NCBI GenBank assembly: GCA_047777345.1
Contig: JBKEEJ010000002.1
Span: 218,056-282,055 of the forward strand
Source: Anaerocolumna sp047777345
GTDB taxonomy: Bacteria; Bacillota; Clostridia; Lachnospirales; Lachnospiraceae
DNA: 64,000 bases
Direction of reading: 5' to 3'
Part shown: in pieces, positions 48,966-56,711 of the stretch
Layout of the letters: each line of letters opens with the position of its first letter
Numbering within the stretch: the first letter of the stretch is position 1
Notes under the pieces: generated by a model
Told to the model about the DNA's origin: nothing
Databases searched by the model: none
Seen by the model: only the letters and a program-made list of their open reading frames with translations
Position numbers and translations under genes: made by a program

Positions 48966-48980
48966 TGAAAATAATTATCA
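48966..48980 (-). promoter_or_regulatory. Fur box
   Basis: TGATAATTATTTTCA on the minus strand matches the 7-1-7 consensus TGATAAT-n-ATTATCA at 13 of 14 positions. It lies just downstream of the -10 box, where bound Fur would block transcription when iron is plentiful. Confidence 0.8.
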
Positions 48981-48992
48981 TTCTTTTTTATC

Positions 48993-49021
48993 ATTATAAC
49001 TCCACATGTTTTTATTGTCAA
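48993..49021 (-). promoter_or_regulatory. Consensus sigma-A promoter of feoAB
   Basis: -35 TTGACA (49016-49021), exactly 17 bases, -10 TATAAT (48993-48998): a perfect consensus, as expected for a gene controlled by repression. TTGTCAACCA-type sequence occurs twice next to it (49015-49032). Confidence 0.88.
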
Positions 49022-49157
49022 CCATTGTCAACCAAGGCAAATAATTGTTTTGACAAAATCCAGCGCGAAATTTACGGTCTTTTTGTTTTATGTTTTACTT
49101 ATAGGTGCACTTGTACTATTTTGATTCTATTTTATTCTGATGCGGTTCGATTCAATA

Positions 49158-49202
49158 CAAAAATGCCAGAACAGATTTGAATAAATCAAATCTGCCCTGG
49201 CA
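49158..49202 (-). terminator. Long hairpin with T run downstream of tRNA-Pro
   Basis: TGCCAGGGCAGATTTGA and TCAAATCTGTTCTGGCA pair with two mismatches out of 17, followed by TTTTTG on the minus strand. It is a likely terminator for minus-strand transcription coming from the tRNA. Its CAAATCTG core recurs in the next hairpin. Confidence 0.65.
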
Positions 49203-49257
49203 TTGCGATTTTGCTGTGGCGCCTCTACTGATTCGTTCCTTCTTTACATAAAAACAA

Positions 49258-49297
49258 GGCCGCAAGATTTGAACGGGTTCAAATCTGTTCTGGCGCC
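49258..49297 (-). repeat. Palindrome resembling a tRNA 3' end
   Basis: A perfect 9-bp inverted repeat (AGATTTGAA/TTCAAATCT, 49265-49286) sits in a larger GGCCGC...GCGCC frame. On the minus strand GTTCAAATCTTG, then GCCTTG and T5, closely follow the T-arm, acceptor end and T run of tRNA-Pro at 49347. It looks like a decayed tRNA tail or duplicated terminator. Confidence 0.5.
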
Positions 49298-49346
49298 TCC
49301 ACTTACTCTTTCTTTATAATAATATACAATTAATAATATAAAAAAA

Positions 49347-49421
49347 TCGAGGCGACAAGATTTGAACTTGCGACCTCTGCGTCCCTAACACAGCGCTCTA
49401 GCCAAACTGAGCCACGCCTCG
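49347..49421 (-). tRNA. tRNA-Pro (AGG)
   Basis: Acceptor stem CGAGGCG/CGCCTCG, D arm GCTC/GAGC, anticodon stem CTGTG/CGCAG with loop TTAGGGA (anticodon AGG, G37 as usual for proline), T arm GCAAG/CTTGT with TTCAAAT. CCA is not encoded; a T run follows at once. A possible promoter, TTGATT-17-TAATAT at 49463-49491, lies upstream. An A at the wobble position is uncommon in bacteria and would need inosine or unmodified A34. Confidence 0.93.
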
Positions 49422-49649
49422 ATTACTGCTTTTGAAATTCTTGTTGTTTCAGCAGCAGATATATATTATAATATTCTGAGAAGAAAATCAAGCATAAATT
49501 TTAATTTTTTTAAAAAATTTTTATTTTATCTTATTTTCAGTAAATTTATGTTTCGATTTATGCCTTATTATACTCTTCTGATTAGCAGCCTATACCTAAG
49601 ATGCCATCATTTGAGTTTAATTTGTCATACAATACTATGGAGGTCCATC

Positions 49650-50297
49650 ATGAACATACAAAGAAACTATCAGAAAGAGATGGATAAATTACTTCAGAAA
49701 CTCGTACAGGACTCAATTACCCCCAGATTGTTGCTGCACAGTTGCTGTGCTCCTTGCAGTAGTTATGTTTTGGAATATTTATCCCAATACTTTCATATAA
49801 CCATATTTTATTACAATCCCAACATTACCTATATAGAAGAATATCAAAAGCGCGTTAAAGAACAGCAAAGACTGATAAGCCTTCTTCCGGTTAAAAATCC
49901 TGTCCAATTTCGTCAGGGCACATATGAGCCGAAACGATTTTTCGAAATGGCAAAGGGCTTGGAATCCTGCCCCGAAGGAGGAAAGCGGTGCTTTTTATGC
50001 TATGAAATGAGACTTCTAGAAACTGCCAAACTGGCAAAAGAGGAAGGTTTTGACTATTTTACCACTACCCTGTCCGTCAGTCCCTACAAAAATGCGGCAA
50101 AATTAAATGAAATCGGGGAGCGGTTATCCCAAAAGTACGATATCCCTTTTTTGGCCGCTGATTTTAAGAAAAAAAACGGTTACAAGCGTTCTATTGAACT
50201 TTCAAAGGAATATGAACTTTACAGGCAAAATTATTGCGGTTGTGTTTATTCCAGAATGAACAGGCCAAACTCGTCAGAGGAACCGGATAAGGAATAA
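49650..50297 (+). CDS. queH: Epoxyqueuosine reductase QueH
   Basis: This 215-residue protein is of the QueH (former DUF208) family, which performs the last step of queuosine synthesis in tRNA. The motif HSCCAPCSSYV (Cys32, Cys33, Cys36) and later ESCPEGGKRCFLCYEMR, TTLSVSPYKN and NYCGCVYS supply the Cys residues for an iron-sulfur cluster and metal. Start 49650 has GGAGG six bases upstream; an ATG at 49548 would add an unlikely hydrophobic extension. No preQ1 riboswitch is visible upstream. Confidence 0.93.
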   Translation: MNIQRNYQKEMDKLLQKLVQDSITPRLLLHSCCAPCSSYVLEYLSQYFHITIFYYNPNITYIEEYQKRVKEQQRLISLLPVKNPVQFRQGTYEPKRFFEMAKGLESCPEGGKRCFLCYEMRLLETAKLAKEEGFDYFTTTLSVSPYKNAAKLNEIGERLSQKYDIPFLAADFKKKNGYKRSIELSKEYELYRQNYCGCVYSRMNRPNSSEEPDKE

Positions 50298-50704
50298 GCT
50301 GTGATAATTTTCCTTTATAGTTTCATTATAAATACTTTATGTAAAATATACACATTTCAGTATTGGCATTATTGAAAATGAAAAATTCCTATGCTAAACT
50401 TTAATTACTTAGCCTAAATTTATATCTATCGTTTTTAATCTGTCCAAAAGCAGGAAAAGAGGTTTTATAAAATGTCCATCATGTAGTTTTTTAGTGTTGT
50501 CATTATCGAGGAGTATGAATCCAGGCAGAAAGGTTTAACTTTAAATTTGCTGCCATTTATTTTTTCCCTTTCATGTATGCTTTTTTGGACGATTTTACAG
50601 ACGTCTTTTCACGGAATTTTTGACAGCCATGTTATAACAGTTACTGTTTCATTATCAAAGGAACTGCCAGAAATTCCGGGATTTTTTATTAAGGGGGAAC
50701 TATA
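50298..50704. other. Gap upstream of sigH
   Basis: About 400 bases with no supported gene. TTGACA at 50620-50625 is the best -35-like hexamer but the -10 at the proper distance (TACTGT) is poor. A GGGGG ribosome site for sigH ends the region. A long leader for sigH is possible. Confidence 0.4.
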
Positions 50705-51337
50705 ATGCTTGAGGAAAAATTAGATGCTTTATCTGATGAGGATATTATTGCTTTAATCCGCAATAATGATTCGGATGCCATGGATTATATGCTTAACAGA
50801 TATAAAAACCTGGTAAAGAAAAAAGCCAAAGCCTTATATTTAATCGGAGGCGATAAAGATGATCTGATTCAGGAAGGTATGATTGGACTTTATAAAGCAA
50901 TTCGGGATTATAATCCGGAAAAATACAGCTCCTTCCACAATTTTGCAGACTTATGCGTTTCCAGGCAAATATACAGCGCTATCAAGGCTTCCAATCGAAA
51001 GAAAAATCTCCCTTTAAATACGTACGTGTCCTTATATACTCCCGCATACGGGGAAAATGCTGACTTGGAAGATAAGGAAGCACTGGTGGATGTAATGTAC
51101 CAAAATAAAATTTCAAATCCTGAAGAATTAGTTATTGACAAAGAGAGTACTAATATGTTAGAATATGAACTCGTAAGGCACTTAAGCCAATTCGAAAAAG
51201 ATGTTTTGGATTTGTACTTGTTTGATTTTAATTATCTGCAGATAGCTGACAAGTTAAAGAAAGATCCGAAATCAATTGACAATGCCTTACAAAGAATAAA
51301 GCTTAAGCTTCACAAAGTACTAAAAGAATTCTACTAA
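50705..51337 (+). CDS. sigH: RNA polymerase sporulation sigma factor SigH
   Basis: This 210-residue sigma-70 family factor has region 2 (DDLIQEGMIGLYKAIRDYN, FADLCVSRQIYSAIKASNR) and region 4 (FEKDVLDLYLFDFNYLQIADKL) separated by a short linker, as in SigH/Spo0H. It directs early sporulation transcription. This supports a spore-forming host. It is followed 8 bases later by tRNA-Thr, so both may be on one transcript. Confidence 0.93.
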   Translation: MLEEKLDALSDEDIIALIRNNDSDAMDYMLNRYKNLVKKKAKALYLIGGDKDDLIQEGMIGLYKAIRDYNPEKYSSFHNFADLCVSRQIYSAIKASNRKKNLPLNTYVSLYTPAYGENADLEDKEALVDVMYQNKISNPEELVIDKESTNMLEYELVRHLSQFEKDVLDLYLFDFNYLQIADKLKKDPKSIDNALQRIKLKLHKVLKEFY

Positions 51338-51345
51338 AGAACATT

Positions 51346-51418
51346 GCCCCCGTAGCTCAGTCGGTAGAGCGTTACCTTGGTAAGGTAAAGGTCTCGGGTT
51401 CAAGTCCCGTCGGGAGCT
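51346..51418 (+). tRNA. tRNA-Thr (GGT)
   Basis: Acceptor GCCCCCG/CGGGAGC with one C-A mismatch at the third pair, D arm GCTC/GAGC, anticodon stem TTACC/GGTAA with loop TTGGTAA (GGT), T arm TCGGG/CCCGT. CCA is not encoded. The mismatch may be a base error in this sequence, or real. Confidence 0.92.
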
Positions 51419-51730
51419 TATTAAAGTTAAAAGGTTACAGTGATTTAATGGGAAAGCTTTTCCACGAAATTTTACACGAAATTATTTTTAGCCCTTGTAT
51501 TGTAAAAATGCAGGGGCTTATTTATGCATATAAAATAGTAGAAAGATACTTTAATCACTTATCTTATTCATCATATGAAAAATATTCTAATATAAGCCTG
51601 TAATCTGCATAGTAATCAATATGTAATCTTACCCTCTCCCTAAAGTCCTAAAGATTTTTATTTGACAAATCAGGGAAAACGTTCCATAATTTGTGAGGAT
51701 ATATTTTACAAATATTTAGGAGGGTATTTA
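51419..51730. other. Gap downstream of tRNA-Thr
   Basis: A hairpin pairing AGCCCTTG (51489-51496) with CAGGGGCT about 13 bases later, followed by a T-rich stretch, probably ends the sigH-tRNA transcript. Nothing else is recognised except the AGGAGG site of the next gene. Confidence 0.5.
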
Positions 51731-52606
51731 ATGAAAAAATCATTATCTTTAATCTTAATCTTAGCTTTAGTCTTAACATTTTTTCCATCTGTTCATGCCG
51801 ATGCTGCCATAAAACTTAATAAAAAGAGTATTACCTTAACGGTTGGCCAAACAACAACATTAAAGGTAACAGGCACGTCTAAAACTGTAAAATGGACAAG
51901 CAGTAAAAAGAGCGTTGCCACTGTATCATCAAAAGGTGTAGTTACCGGCAAAGCAGTCGGTACGGCTAAGATAGTAGCTACTGTAAGCGGCAAAAAATAC
52001 ACTTGTAACGTAACCGTAAAAAAAGGATTTAATTCAAAAGAAGCATTAAAGAATTTAAAATCTACCGAACTTGATCTGGGAAAGGGCGTTATAGTAATCT
52101 TAGAAAACAAATATAGTTATCCGATTCGATTAAGCGCTACTGCTGTTTTCTATGATGGAAGCGGCAATATGCTTAGCGCATCATATGATGACAATTACTA
52201 TTTTGAAAAAGGCAGGAAATGCGCATTATATTTATCCGGACCACATGACAGTAATAACGATAAAGTTAACTACAGTTCTTACAAAATCACTTATAAAATT
52301 GAGCCTGTTGCCTCATACACTATAAGCGCTGTAAAGGGCATTCAAACAAAAGATAATTTTGGAAGTGACAATATAATGGTTGAAGTCACAAATAATAGTA
52401 AAAACAAAGCTGATTATACCTGTGTGGCAATCATATATTATAAAAACGGCAATCCTATTGGGTATAATTACACCTATGCGCTGGTATCAAATCCAGGCGA
52501 TACGGATTACTTAAAAATATCATTCCCCTATGACGAAAATTATAATACTGTTTATCCCGACGACTACGAAATCTTTGTAAATTATGCATATTCTTATAAA
52601 TATTAA
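51731..52606 (+). CDS. Secreted protein with one Big_2 Ig-like domain
   Basis: This 291-residue protein has a signal peptide of about 22 residues (KKSLSLILILALVLTFF, cleaved near VHADA). A Big_2 domain at about 25-95 (ITLTVGQTTTLKVTG, VKWTSSKKSVATVSSKGVV) follows. The C-terminal 190 residues form two related beta-rich units (both with YTI/YSYP strands and Gly/Asn turns) that I do not recognise by family. AGGAGG lies 7 bases before the ATG at 51731. A surface or matrix role is likely; no cell-wall anchor is visible. Confidence 0.75.
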   Translation: MKKSLSLILILALVLTFFPSVHADAAIKLNKKSITLTVGQTTTLKVTGTSKTVKWTSSKKSVATVSSKGVVTGKAVGTAKIVATVSGKKYTCNVTVKKGFNSKEALKNLKSTELDLGKGVIVILENKYSYPIRLSATAVFYDGSGNMLSASYDDNYYFEKGRKCALYLSGPHDSNNDKVNYSSYKITYKIEPVASYTISAVKGIQTKDNFGSDNIMVEVTNNSKNKADYTCVAIIYYKNGNPIGYNYTYALVSNPGDTDYLKISFPYDENYNTVYPDDYEIFVNYAYSYKY

Positions 52607-52669
52607 AACCAAAGCCACCAGCCTTAATTGATATTATGGGGCTGTTACATAATAAATATATTAATGGTT

Positions 52670-53882
52670 AATTGTAAAATCAAATTGAACACCTAAAAAA
52701 ATAGATCCATGGAGGATTCTTTGGTAGAATTAAGTTACCACACAAAAACCTACAAAGGAGATCGCAACCATGGATCAAACTTATTCTACCACATTTACCC
52801 CCGATCGCGAAAGGGGTCAGCACTTAAAATTTGAAGATCGTTGCAGTATCAAAATTTATAAAAAACTTGGTTACTCCCTTCGTAAGATTGCAGAAGCAAT
52901 CAATTGTTCTGCTTCTACCGTAATGTATGAACTTCGGCGTGGAACCAGCAAGCGTAATGGAGACAGAGGACGTAATCCTGAGTATTCTGCAAAACGTGGC
53001 CAACAGAACTACGAAATAAACAGGTCAAGATGCCACAAGCCACATGCTCTTGATGAGAACTCAAAGTTTCTAAAATGGGTTATTAAGCAGGTCAAGGAAC
53101 ATCATTGGTCTTTTGATGCCTGCGTAGGTTATGCCAGACTTCATGAGCTGTTTCCTGCTGAGGATATTGTTTGTACCAAGACGCTTTATAATGAACTTTG
53201 GGCCGGAAATCTGCCGCTGGTACCACATGATTTTCCGGAAGCCTTGTCAAGAAAGCCAAGAAAGAACCAGCCTCGTAAAAGCAAACGTTTTCTTGGAAAA
53301 AGTATTGATGAACGTCCGGAAACAGTATCCACTAAAGAGGAATACGGTCACTGGGAAATCGACACAGTTGTCGGACACAAGGCCGGTCATGAATCAGTGG
53401 TACTAACGTTGGTTGAGAAGAAAAGCGATTATTATATAGCCATAAAAATACCCGGCAAAGATGCAGAATCCGTAATGGCAGCCATGGAAACCCTTAGAGA
53501 AGAATACGGCGAGGCTAAATTCAGTGAAGTATTCAAGACCATTACTGCCGATAACGGTACTGAGTTTGAGAGGCTATCTGAACTTGAAACATGGGGAGTA
53601 GGGATCTACTTTACACATCCGTATTCATCCTGGGAAAGAGCCCAGAATGAACGACATAACAGGATTTTTCGCAGATATGTTCCAAAAGGGGTTTCCATTG
53701 AGAAATATTCTGCAGAACAAATCCTGTGGTTTGCTGATGAGATGAACGAACTTCCCCGGAAGCATCTTGGGTACCGAACACCGGCGGAACTTTTTGAAGA
53801 GTTTCTGGATCAGGTGTATTCAATTGGCAAAGTACAAGGTAACTTAATTACCAGTGGTGTTCAATTTGAAATTGCAATTTAG
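52670..53882 (+). mobile_element. IS30-family insertion sequence, apparently complete
   Basis: The 24-base terminal inverted repeats (52670-52693 and 53856-53879) agree at 21 of 24 positions and end in TTGAACACC. A second, inner inverted pair (GGTAGAATTAAGTTACC near 52733 and GGTAACTTAATTACC near 53838) lies inside. It holds one intact transposase gene. The right repeat is inside the coding end of the transposase. A clear target duplication could not be picked out. Confidence 0.88.
52770..53882 (+). CDS. IS30-family transposase
   Basis: This 370-residue DDE transposase has an N-terminal helix-turn-helix (FEDRCSIKIYKKLGYSLRKIAEAINCSASTV). The catalytic core has Asp in HWEIDTVVG, Asp in TITADNGTEFERL and Glu in SWERAQNERHNRIFRRY. 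Length and motifs fit IS30. GGAG precedes the ATG. The frame is intact, so this copy may be active. Confidence 0.95.
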   Translation: MDQTYSTTFTPDRERGQHLKFEDRCSIKIYKKLGYSLRKIAEAINCSASTVMYELRRGTSKRNGDRGRNPEYSAKRGQQNYEINRSRCHKPHALDENSKFLKWVIKQVKEHHWSFDACVGYARLHELFPAEDIVCTKTLYNELWAGNLPLVPHDFPEALSRKPRKNQPRKSKRFLGKSIDERPETVSTKEEYGHWEIDTVVGHKAGHESVVLTLVEKKSDYYIAIKIPGKDAESVMAAMETLREEYGEAKFSEVFKTITADNGTEFERLSELETWGVGIYFTHPYSSWERAQNERHNRIFRRYVPKGVSIEKYSAEQILWFADEMNELPRKHLGYRTPAELFEEFLDQVYSIGKVQGNLITSGVQFEIAI

Positions 53883-53996
53883 GATTGTTTATACATAATA
53901 GATCTCTTAAAAATTATTTTAAAGATTCAGAATTTACAATCTTTATGTAAATGAACAGGTAATAGTATACTAATATTACACCGCTTGTTTCGATAC

Positions 53997-54043
53997 AAAA
54001 AAAGGCTGTTCACACTAATCATATAGTGCGCCAGCCCCTTTTA
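53997..54043 (-). terminator. Terminator of the BspA-like gene
   Basis: GGCTG...CAGCC with inner CACTA/TAGTG pairing and T runs on the minus strand (AAAAAAGG on the plus strand) lies 53 bases after the stop at 54097. Confidence 0.8.
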
Positions 54044-54096
54044 TTTAATAAATGCGAATTCGGTATGGTATCATATTACAGATATATCTAAAACCC

Positions 54097-56337
54097 CTAA
54101 AGATCCCTCTTTTTTATAGAATCATCGATAAAAATTTCTTTAAGATTATTATTGTTGATGACCCTTTTATAAACTCCGGTTACCTTATAGGTATATCCTT
54201 TGTAGGAAACCGTACTGTTGATTACTATTTTCTTCAGATTGACATTCGCTCCGATTACAACTGCCTCTCCGTTTTTCTTTTTACCGGCATATTTGGTCAC
54301 ACGATACAAAATCCCGTCAGCAACAAACCGCATTACCTGATCATTGCCGGCCTCGACAATGTTGAAGTCCATGGGGCAGCCGTAATTGACTTCCTGATAC
54401 GTACTGTTATTCCCGTAAATCGTCCAAAGAGAAGAACCGTAGGCGTTTACGCTTCCTTTGGGGACATAAATAACCGCCTGCCATGCCAGTATCCCGCCGT
54501 CATTATACCAGTTGCATATGGCTTCGGGAGCGGTCTTTCCCTTAAATGTAATACTTTCAACAGATTTTAGAATTCCAAGATAACCGACTTTACCTGTTAC
54601 CGACTTCGGGAATGTAATCTTTTTAATTTTGTTATTGCCGTATTTTTCAGGTATTAAAGGCAATTCCGGATTATCGGGATCTGCGATGACAGCCGTAACG
54701 GTGTATTTTACTTTTTTGTAAGTGACCGTCTCGGGAATAGTCAAAGTATCCAAGGTTATACCGGGACGTGCCTGACACAAGGTCACGGTTTTCTTTGAAG
54801 GATCGGTAATCCTGTAGGTAAAAATGCCGTCATTAAATTTTGTTTCCGAAACGGTAACCTTTACCGCCTTATGCCTTCCAGATGTTCTTGTATATGCAAT
54901 TACGTAAGTTGTTCCCGCTTTCTTCGGAGTTACGACTCCTTTATCCGACACCTCAACAATATCAGGATTGGCAGACAGCCAGTAAACCGTTTCGTTGGAA
55001 CCCTTTGTTAGTTTTGCGGTTATTGTGGCGTTTTTATCAGTGGTAAGTTTGAGTTCTTCCTTATTAACCGTCAAATCCTTTGTTTTTACTATATCCTTGG
55101 CCGCAATTACGGAAACCCTGCTTCCGAGTATTTTCCCGAAAGCGGAAACTTCCGATTTATTCACTTTGACCGTTGTGCCTTTATTTATGGCTAAGGCCAC
55201 CTTGTCAAGAGGCTTTTTATTAAGGAAAGTCACCAATTTGAAGGCATAAAGGGCTCTCTTTCCCACCTGCTTAACGGAATTAGGCAAAATTATACTTGCC
55301 TTATTATTGGGTAAATTATCAAAAGCATGGTCCGATATGGCGGTTACGCCTTCCGGAACATATACATATTTTAAGTTCGTCTCATTATTTTCATCGGTTA
55401 TTATATAAGCCGGAATCACTTTGCATTTTTTGGACAGAAACAGGATTTCAACCCTGGAATCAAAAACCGCCCCTTCCATATCGGTAACACTGTCCGGTAC
55501 CGCAATAACCCTTGCCCCGCATCCGACCAGGCTGAAACGGCGCAAGCCTGTGAGTTTATAGGTATATCCGTTATTACTCACCTTTTCAGGAAGTTTTATA
55601 TAATCCTTTTTAAGCGCATGGGTTATACCGACAAGCTCCACCTTTCCGATCCCGTTCTTCGCTGACTTTGTAACCTTATAAATAAAACCGTCAACCGCGA
55701 AACAGCCGTATTCGATGTTCTTTTCGTCGGCGGATACAATGGTCGGTGTCAGTTCTATATCCTGCTCATACAGATCACTTACGACATAGTAATGTATATA
55801 CAGTTTAATTACTTTTGAATAGACGCTTTCCGTGCCCTCCGGTACTATAAATAGAAAGTCTTTAATGTCCCTGTTGAATAAATATACCGAAACCTCCTTC
55901 GGCGCAACTTTCCCGTAAAATTCAACAGTATCCAGATTTTTAAAGGCATAACTTAGATTCTGCAATACACCGGTAAAATTATCGTCAACATTTATTTTTC
56001 TTACGCTGTTGTAAAAACCGTCATAATTTACATTCGTATAGTAATCCCAAAGAATATCAACCAAACCAACCGTATATTCTTTGCCATTTATAACGGCTTT
56101 TCCTGGTATATCAAGTTCCTTCATCTTTTCGGTCGTTTCTATACCAATCAGTTGAACCGATTTTTTTCCTTCGTCGATAATACGATAACGGTATATGCCG
56201 TCGCTGTAGATAACATAATCATCTGCATAGGCTTCTTTGCCGTGTGAAAAAATCAGACATAAAGCAAGGAAAATCACTACGGCTGTACAATAAAAAATAC
56301 CTTTCTTGGCAATAAAATAATTCGCTTTGATTGTCAT
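54097..56337 (-). CDS. Secreted BspA-like/Big_2 surface protein
   Basis: This 746-residue protein starts with a basic stretch and one hydrophobic segment (about residues 13-38), a signal peptide or anchor. It contains repeated BspA-type leucine-rich units (for example VPEGVTAISDHAFDNLP, ILPNSVKQVGKRALYAF) and units beginning YRITD/YRIID. One Big_2 Ig-like domain lies at about 425-500 (TKGSNETVYWLSANPDIVEVSDKGVV). Such proteins are adhesins or glycan binders. The last residues (IDDSIKKRDL) end abruptly in mid-repeat, so the C-terminus may be shortened. GGAGG lies six bases before the ATG. Confidence 0.72.
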   Translation of the reverse strand: MTIKANYFIAKKGIFYCTAVVIFLALCLIFSHGKEAYADDYVIYSDGIYRYRIIDEGKKSVQLIGIETTEKMKELDIPGKAVINGKEYTVGLVDILWDYYTNVNYDGFYNSVRKINVDDNFTGVLQNLSYAFKNLDTVEFYGKVAPKEVSVYLFNRDIKDFLFIVPEGTESVYSKVIKLYIHYYVVSDLYEQDIELTPTIVSADEKNIEYGCFAVDGFIYKVTKSAKNGIGKVELVGITHALKKDYIKLPEKVSNNGYTYKLTGLRRFSLVGCGARVIAVPDSVTDMEGAVFDSRVEILFLSKKCKVIPAYIITDENNETNLKYVYVPEGVTAISDHAFDNLPNNKASIILPNSVKQVGKRALYAFKLVTFLNKKPLDKVALAINKGTTVKVNKSEVSAFGKILGSRVSVIAAKDIVKTKDLTVNKEELKLTTDKNATITAKLTKGSNETVYWLSANPDIVEVSDKGVVTPKKAGTTYVIAYTRTSGRHKAVKVTVSETKFNDGIFTYRITDPSKKTVTLCQARPGITLDTLTIPETVTYKKVKYTVTAVIADPDNPELPLIPEKYGNNKIKKITFPKSVTGKVGYLGILKSVESITFKGKTAPEAICNWYNDGGILAWQAVIYVPKGSVNAYGSSLWTIYGNNSTYQEVNYGCPMDFNIVEAGNDQVMRFVADGILYRVTKYAGKKKNGEAVVIGANVNLKKIVINSTVSYKGYTYKVTGVYKRVINNNNLKEIFIDDSIKKRDL

Positions 56338-56513
56338 ATCGGGCCTCCATTCGTAAAACAGGCATCTTCTTCATATAAATACATTTTATGTATTTTATAT
56401 TTTGTTTGTATGGCAAATTATTGTCATATATAAGTCAGTTCTGAATCAAATAAAATAATATAATGCCACCCATCCGAAACCTAAAAAAATGCCGGGCACA
56501 GGCATGATATTAA

Positions 56514-56542
56514 TTGACACTGCTGCCGTTAGATGCTAATAT
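56514..56542 (+). promoter_or_regulatory. Putative promoter of the AspRS leader-gene transcript
   Basis: TTGACA (56514-56519), 17 bases, TAATAT (56537-56542). Transcription from here would cover the 22-codon ORF at 56627 and the synthetase gene. The 374-base gap to the divergent BspA-like gene holds nothing else I recognise. Confidence 0.5.
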
Positions 56543-56626
56543 CACTTATAAAATTTGAATAATATTATTTTCATACCTCCGTTGAAAGAATAATTACTTC
56601 TTTTTATATCGAAGGGAAGTGATAGA

Positions 56627-56695
56627 ATGGGACATACAGACAATGTCTTTATGGATTTTGATTATGATCGTTTTATTTGTTCTATTAAAAAATAA
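56627..56695 (+). CDS. Short Asp-rich ORF, possible leader peptide of AspRS
   Basis: A 22-codon frame starts at ATG after AAGGGAAGTG and ends in TAA, 16 bases before the synthetase ATG. Asp is at codons 5, 10, 12 and 14, and Asn at 6. This enrichment next to an aspartyl-tRNA synthetase gene is what a translational attenuator for Asp or Asn tRNA charging would show. No alternative hairpin was proven. It could also be chance. Confidence 0.4.
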   Translation: MGHTDNVFMDFDYDRFICSIKK

Positions 56696-56711
56696 TATTG
56701 AGGTGGAAAAG

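Noticed and set aside
49422..49649. preQ1 riboswitch upstream of queH
   Set aside because: No preQ1 aptamer pattern could be seen in the leader.
51440..51490. Repeat of CACGAAATT downstream of tRNA-Thr as an att site
   Set aside because: Only two short copies, no integrase nearby, and no match to the tRNA 3' end.
54097..54130. Frameshift at the C-terminus of the BspA-like gene
   Set aside because: The end is abrupt, but reading on in other frames gave no convincing continuation of the repeat.
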